Made by a program: the position numbers and the translations under genes. Under the pieces are notes generated by a model that did no database searches, was not told the DNA's origin, and worked only from the letters and a program-made list of their open reading frames with translations. Below are positions 5,613-9,365 of a stretch of DNA of 9,365 bases, one piece after another (the stretch's first letter is position 1; each line of letters starts with the position of its first letter). The DNA is taken from contig JAODBQ010000432.1 of NCBI GenBank assembly GCA_025464045.1, positions 1 through 9,365 of the forward strand. Direction: 5' to 3'. The DNA is from Ilumatobacteraceae bacterium (GTDB lineage Bacteria > Actinomycetota > Acidimicrobiia > Acidimicrobiales > Ilumatobacteraceae).

Positions 5613-6578
5613 TCAGCAGGCGGCGGAGCGGGCCGGTTCCAGCGGGTGGTGGCAGCGCACGACCCGGCTCATGCCGACGGGAGTGCCGTCGGGGGTCACC
5701 GTGTCGCACACCTCGTCGCGGCGCGGGCAGCGGTACCGGTACGGACAGCCGACCTCGCCCTCGAGCGGCACCGTGGTGGTGTCGCCGTCGTCGATCTCCT
5801 CGAGCGACGTCAGCGACGAGGCACCGGCGAGCGCGGCGGTGTACGGATGGGCCGCAGCGCCCAGCACCTCGGTCGCCGGCCCAGACTCGACGACGCGCCC
5901 GCGATACATCACCACCACGTCGTGGCACAGGTGGCGCACGAGCCGCAGGTCGTGCCCGACGAACAGGTACGTCACTCCGAGGCGCTCCTGCAGGTCGAGC
6001 AGCAGGTTGACGATCTGGGCGCTGACGGAGACGTCGAGCGCCGACAGCGGCTCGTCGAGGATCACGACTTCGGGATCCTGGGCGATTGCGCGGGCGACCG
6101 CAACGCGCTGGCGCTGACCGCCGGACAGCTGGTGCGGATACCGTTCGGCCATCCCCGCCCCGAGCCCGACGAGATCGAGCAGCTCCGCCGCGCGCGCCCG
6201 GCGATCCTTGCGCGAGCCGACGCGCTCGATGGCCTGCTGCTCGGTGATCGCCTGCCAGATCCGCAACCGCGGGTCGAGCGAGCTGTACGGGTTCTGGAAG
6301 ACCGCGGCGACGGCGTGACGGTACCGGCGCAACTCGGTGCCCTCCAGTCCGGCGAGGGGCTGCCCTTCGAAGATCACATCGCCCGACGTCGGCGTCTCGA
6401 GCCGGAGCAGCTGGCGGGTCAGGGTGGTCTTGCCGCTGCCCGATTCGCCGACCACGCCCAGCGTGCGGCCGCGGTGGACCTGGATGTCGACGCCGTCCAG
6501 GGCAGCGACGGTGCCGCCACCGGGTGCGTGGTAGATCTTGGTCAGCGACCGCGCCTCGAGCACCACTTCGTTGCTCAT
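5613..6578 (-). CDS. ABC importer ATPase, DppF/OppF type
   Basis: Second ATPase of a peptide/nickel-type ABC importer (321 aa), cytoplasmic at the membrane, powering uptake with the D-type ATPase. It shows Walker A GESGSGKT (44-51), Q-loop Gln95 in FQNPYSSLDP, signature LSGGQRQR (151-158), Walker B VVILDEP (171-177) and switch His209 in FVGHDLRLV. The C-terminal oligopeptide-transporter tail HPYTAAL is followed by four cysteines in the spacing C-x5-C-x6-C-x17-C, the type of motif recently linked to an iron-sulfur cluster in some family members. The ATG at 6576-6578 overlaps the stop of the D-type gene as ATGA, showing translational coupling. It is last in the B-C-D-F operon and convergent with the FRG gene across 87 bases. 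Substrate specificity cannot be told from the ATPase. Confidence 0.94.
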   Translation of the reverse strand: MSNEVVLEARSLTKIYHAPGGGTVAALDGVDIQVHRGRTLGVVGESGSGKTTLTRQLLRLETPTSGDVIFEGQPLAGLEGTELRRYRHAVAAVFQNPYSSLDPRLRIWQAITEQQAIERVGSRKDRRARAAELLDLVGLGAGMAERYPHQLSGGQRQRVAVARAIAQDPEVVILDEPLSALDVSVSAQIVNLLLDLQERLGVTYLFVGHDLRLVRHLCHDVVVMYRGRVVESGPATEVLGAAAHPYTAALAGASSLTSLEEIDDGDTTTVPLEGEVGCPYRYRCPRRDEVCDTVTPDGTPVGMSRVVRCHHPLEPARSAAC

Positions 6579-7531
6579 GCCGCCACCGCGCCGGCCTTGA
6601 TGCAACGCACCCTCACGTCGCCGAACCGCTCGACTGCTGGGATCGCATCGTTGCAGCGGTCCTCGGCGACCGGGCAGCGCGGCGCGAACGGACAGCCGGC
6701 GGGCAGCGCGGTGAGCGCGGGCGGCTGGCCGGGGATCGCCCGCAGCCTGGTGTGCGGCTCGGCATGGCCGGCATCCGCATCGAGCAGGGCGCGCGTGTAC
6801 GGGTGCCGTGGTTGCGCCATGACGGTGGCGATCGGACCCGACTCGACGACCAGGCCGGCGTACATCACGACGAGGTCCTGGCACACGAGCCGGGCGACGG
6901 CGAGGTCGTGGGTGACGAACAGGAGGGCGAGGTTGCGCTCGCGCCGCAGCTCGTCGAGGAGCCTCAGGATCGCCACCTGGGTGGTGACGTCGAGCGCGGT
7001 CGTCGGTTCGTCGGCGATGAGCAGTCGCGGCTCCTTGGCCAGCGCGATCGCGATCGCCACGCGTTGGCGCATGCCACCGGAGAACTCGTGCGGGAAGCTG
7101 CGCAACCGGCGCTTGGCGTCGAGCACGCCGAGGCGTTCGAGCAGCACCACGATGTCTCGGTCGACCTCTTTGCGGCTCCCGCCGGGGTGCGCTTCGGCGA
7201 TCTGCGTGCGCACGGTGAACAGCGGGTCGAGCGCGGTGGTCGGGTCCTGAGGCACGTAGCCGATGTCGGTGCGCAGCACCTTGCGCATGTCCCCCGCGTC
7301 CAGCTTCAGCAGGTCGCGACCGTCGAGCCGGACGGTGCCGCGGACGACCTCGCCGACCGGCTTGTTGACGAGGCGCATGATGCTCAACGCGGCGGTGCTC
7401 TTGCCGCTGCCCGACTCACCGACGAGCGCGGTGGCGGATCCGGCGCGGACATCGAGGTCGATGCCACGCACGGCCGGCACGGTGTCGCGGCCGGCGAAGT
7501 AGACGGTGTGGAGGTTCTCGACGGAGAGCAC
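6575..7531 (-). CDS. ABC importer ATPase, DppD/OppD type
   Basis: First ATPase of the importer, 318 aa. Walker A is GESGSGKS (38-45), Q-loop Gln95 lies in YVPQDP, and the signature FSGGMRQR (150-157) is the variant usual for D-type subunits. Walker B is LLIADEPTTALD (170-181), and a switch histidine lies in FVTHDLAVARL. The tail HPYTRALL precedes a cysteine motif C-x5-C-x6-C-x16-C, as in the partner F subunit. GTG at 7531 is chosen because it starts two bases after the stop of permease C, GGAAG lies five bases upstream, and the next residues (LSVENLHTVYF) match the family's first strand. A longer reading from 7687 would run 52 residues into the permease gene. It shares a 4-base ATGA overlap with the F gene. 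Both ATPases look catalytically intact, so the pump is probably a heterodimer with two working sites. Confidence 0.94.
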   Translation of the reverse strand: MLSVENLHTVYFAGRDTVPAVRGIDLDVRAGSATALVGESGSGKSTAALSIMRLVNKPVGEVVRGTVRLDGRDLLKLDAGDMRKVLRTDIGYVPQDPTTALDPLFTVRTQIAEAHPGGSRKEVDRDIVVLLERLGVLDAKRRLRSFPHEFSGGMRQRVAIAIALAKEPRLLIADEPTTALDVTTQVAILRLLDELRRERNLALLFVTHDLAVARLVCQDLVVMYAGLVVESGPIATVMAQPRHPYTRALLDADAGHAEPHTRLRAIPGQPPALTALPAGCPFAPRCPVAEDRCNDAIPAVERFGDVRVRCIKAGAVAA

Positions 7532-7533
7532 GG

Positions 7534-8454
7534 CTACTTCCGGGTGGTCGGGTCGTTGTGGACGCGGAGCCAATCGCCCATCATGTTGGCGGCCAGCACG
7601 GTGAGGCTCAGGGCCACGCCGGGGATCGTGGCGAGCCACCAGGCCTGGGTGATGTTCGACCGGCCGTCGGCGAGCATGCCGCCCCACGACGGCGCAGGCG
7701 GCGGCACCCCGATCCCGAGGAAGCTGAGCGAGCCCTCGGCGATGATCGCGACACCCATCTGCAGGCTGGCGAGCACCAGCAGCGTCGGCACGATGTTCGG
7801 CAGCACGTGCCGGAGGATGACCCAGCGCGACCCACCCCCCATCGCCTTGGACTGCGTCACGAAGTCCTGGGATCGCAGGCGCAGCACCTCGCTGCGCAGC
7901 ACTCGCGCGTAGGAGGGCCAGCCGGCGATGGCGAGGATCACGATCACGTTGGTGGTGCTCGGTCCGAACACGCCGACGATGACGATCGCCAGCAGGAGCA
8001 CGGGAAAGGCCATGCTCGCGTCGGTGGTGCGCATCAGGAACGCGTCCAGGCGACCACCCTTGTAGCCGGCCACGACGGCGACCGTGACCCCGACCACGCC
8101 GGCCAGCAGAACGACCGCGAGCGCCACGAGCAGCGAGATCCGCGCCCCGTAGATGAGCCGGCTGAGCTCGTCGCGACCGAGCTGATCGGTGCCGAGCAGA
8201 TGGGCGCGGGTGCCGCTCGCGAACACAGGCGGCTGCAGGCTGGCGCCGAGCTGGAGGGTCTCGGGATCGTACGGGGCCAGGAACGGTCCGAAGAGCCCGG
8301 TGAGCACGAACAGCGTGAGGATCGAACCGGAGATGTACGGCAGCCGGCGCCGACGCCGGCGCGGTCTCGGCAGGATCGTGTGCTCGGGAGGTTCGATCGT
8401 CGGGTCGGCCGAGCCGATCCCGCTCCGCTCCTCAGCTTGCAGTGGCAACGCCAC
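7534..8454 (-). CDS. ABC importer permease, DppC/OppC type
   Basis: Inner-membrane permease of the importer, 306 aa from the chosen start. A positively charged cytoplasmic leader (RPRRRRRR) precedes the first membrane helix (YISGSILTLFVLTGLFG). The family blocks HLLGTDQLGRDELSRLIYG and GYKGGRLDAFLMR follow. The EAA coupling loop that docks on the ATPases is QSKAMGGGSRWVILRHVLPN, then a segment ending SFLGIGVPPPAPSWG. About six hydrophobic segments are present, the usual number. GTG at 8454 is preferred over ATG at 8460 because the strong GAGGAGG at 8462-8468 lies seven bases from the GTG but only one base from the ATG. Either start places the gene's 5' end inside the last codons of permease B, so the two are translationally coupled. 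The stop is two bases before the D-type ATPase start. Confidence 0.93.
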   Translation of the reverse strand: MALPLQAEERSGIGSADPTIEPPEHTILPRPRRRRRRLPYISGSILTLFVLTGLFGPFLAPYDPETLQLGASLQPPVFASGTRAHLLGTDQLGRDELSRLIYGARISLLVALAVVLLAGVVGVTVAVVAGYKGGRLDAFLMRTTDASMAFPVLLLAIVIVGVFGPSTTNVIVILAIAGWPSYARVLRSEVLRLRSQDFVTQSKAMGGGSRWVILRHVLPNIVPTLLVLASLQMGVAIIAEGSLSFLGIGVPPPAPSWGGMLADGRSNITQAWWLATIPGVALSLTVLAANMMGDWLRVHNDPTTRK

Positions 8455-9365
8455 GGGCATGCCTCCTCACGCGCGGGTCGAGCACGCCGTACGACAGATC
8501 GACGAGCAGCAGCAACAGGACGAACAGCAACGTGTTGACGAGCACGACCCCCTGGACCACCGGGTAGTCGCGCGAGTTCAACCCCTGGATCGCGAGCTGA
8601 CCGACGCCCGGCCAGGCGAACAGCGTCTCGATGACGACGGCACCCGAGAACAGGAACCCGAGCTGGATGCCGGCCAGCGTGACGATCGGCAGCGAGGCGT
8701 TGCGCATCGTGTGGAAGAGCGCGTTCGCGATCGAGACGCCCTTCGCCTTCTGGAACAGGGTGTGGTCCTTGCCGAGCACGTCGATCACGGCCGAGCGGGT
8801 GAGCCGGGCCAACGAGGCGAGCGGGTACCAGCCGAGCGCGACCGCCGGCAGCACGAGGTGCTTCCAGTCCCCGGCGCCGAATGGTGGGAGCCAGCCGAGG
8901 TGCACCGAGAACAGCAGCACCAGCAGGATCCCGAGGTAGAAGTTCGGCACCGACTGGCCGGCAAGGGCGACGCCCTTGCCGACCTGGTCGAACCAACCCC
9001 CCGGCCTCGTCGCCGAGAGCACGCCGATCGGGATGCCGATCGCGACCGCGAACGCGAACGCGGCGAGCCCGAGCTCGATCGTCTTCGGCAGCGACTGGCT
9101 GATCAGACTCGCCACCGGAGCACGGTAGGCGAACGACTGGCCGAGATCGCCGTGCAACAGGTCACCGACGTAGGAGGCGTACTGCTCGACGAGGGGCTTG
9201 TCCAGGCCGAGGTTCTTCTGGATCTGGAGCACGGTCTCCGGCGGCGCGTCGGGTGGCGCCATCAGCTCGGCGGTGTTGCCCGATGCCCGGCTGAGGAGGA
9301 ACACGACGGTGACGACGACCCACAGCACGAGCACGGCCTGAGCCAGCCGGACGAGGGTGTAACGC
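8432..9365 (-). CDS. ABC importer permease, DppB/OppB type (5' end cut by window edge)
   Basis: First permease of the importer, 310 visible residues. The frame stays open to the right edge, and the first visible residues, RYTLVRLAQAVLVLWVVVTV, are the normal first membrane helix of this family, so only a few codons including the start are missing. An internal GTG at 9334 would cut into that helix and is rejected as the start. Family blocks include LGLDKPLVEQY, DLGQSFAYRAPV, GQSVPNFYLGILLVLLFSV and WKHLVLPAVALG. The EAA loop is KAKGVSIANALFHTMRNASL, followed by VVIETLFAWPGVGQL and RDYPVVQG. About six membrane helices are visible. The C-terminus extends some ten residues past the usual LDPRVR end and overlaps the permease C start. 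It is probably the first or second gene of the operon, with a substrate-binding protein gene possibly beyond the edge. Confidence 0.94.
   Translation of the reverse strand, partial: RYTLVRLAQAVLVLWVVVTVVFLLSRASGNTAELMAPPDAPPETVLQIQKNLGLDKPLVEQYASYVGDLLHGDLGQSFAYRAPVASLISQSLPKTIELGLAAFAFAVAIGIPIGVLSATRPGGWFDQVGKGVALAGQSVPNFYLGILLVLLFSVHLGWLPPFGAGDWKHLVLPAVALGWYPLASLARLTRSAVIDVLGKDHTLFQKAKGVSIANALFHTMRNASLPIVTLAGIQLGFLFSGAVVIETLFAWPGVGQLAIQGLNSRDYPVVQGVVLVNTLLFVLLLLLVDLSYGVLDPRVRRHARGVATAS
8462..8468 (-). promoter_or_regulatory. Strong ribosome binding site for permease C
   Basis: On the minus strand this reads GAGGAGG, the best Shine-Dalgarno sequence in the window. It lies seven bases upstream of GTG at 8454, which is why that start is chosen over the ATG two codons earlier. 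It is inside the permease B coding sequence. Confidence 0.65.

Noticed and set aside
5646..7912. Two long plus-strand open frames opposite the importer ATPases and permease C (5646-7250 and 6524-7912)
   Set aside because: Mirror-frame shadows of well-identified ABC genes; no domain can be recognised.

Overview
The window is GC-rich (hand-counted lines run from about 62 to 70% GC), with frequent GTG starts, tight gene spacing and a recognisable glucosyl-3-phosphoglycerate synthase. This points to a high-GC actinomycete-type bacterium. A deep actinobacterial lineage such as Acidimicrobiia is my best guess, but this is inference and no marker RNA gene is present. I see no tRNA, rRNA, CRISPR array or transposase.

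Left part (1-2990) is housekeeping metabolism. The 5' end of folE (GTP cyclohydrolase I) runs off the left edge on the minus strand. Divergent from it is a single gene encoding a FolB-FolK fusion (dihydroneopterin aldolase plus HPPK). Convergent with that is a dihydropteroate-synthase-fold protein that lacks the C-terminal R-x-H motif of true DHPS. Divergent from this, only 20 bases away, is gpgS (glucosyl-3-phosphoglycerate synthase, first step of methylglucose lipopolysaccharide or glucosylglycerate synthesis). The DHPS-like/gpgS pairing recalls the folP2-gpgS neighbourhood of mycobacteria.

Middle part (2991-5525) looks accessory. A strong hairpin closes gpgS. A 167-base non-coding stretch holding several inverted repeats is followed by a tightly coupled two-gene unit: a 521-aa P-loop ATPase and a 265-aa FRG-domain protein. 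Neither resembles the flanking metabolism. This ATPase-FRG pair is the best candidate for an undescribed system; a conflict or defence role is plausible but inferred.

Right part (5613-9365, minus strand) is a peptide/nickel-type ABC importer operon in the order permease B, permease C, ATPase D, ATPase F, with overlapping or nearly abutting genes. The 5' end of permease B is cut by the right edge; the substrate-binding protein gene is not in the window and may lie beyond it.
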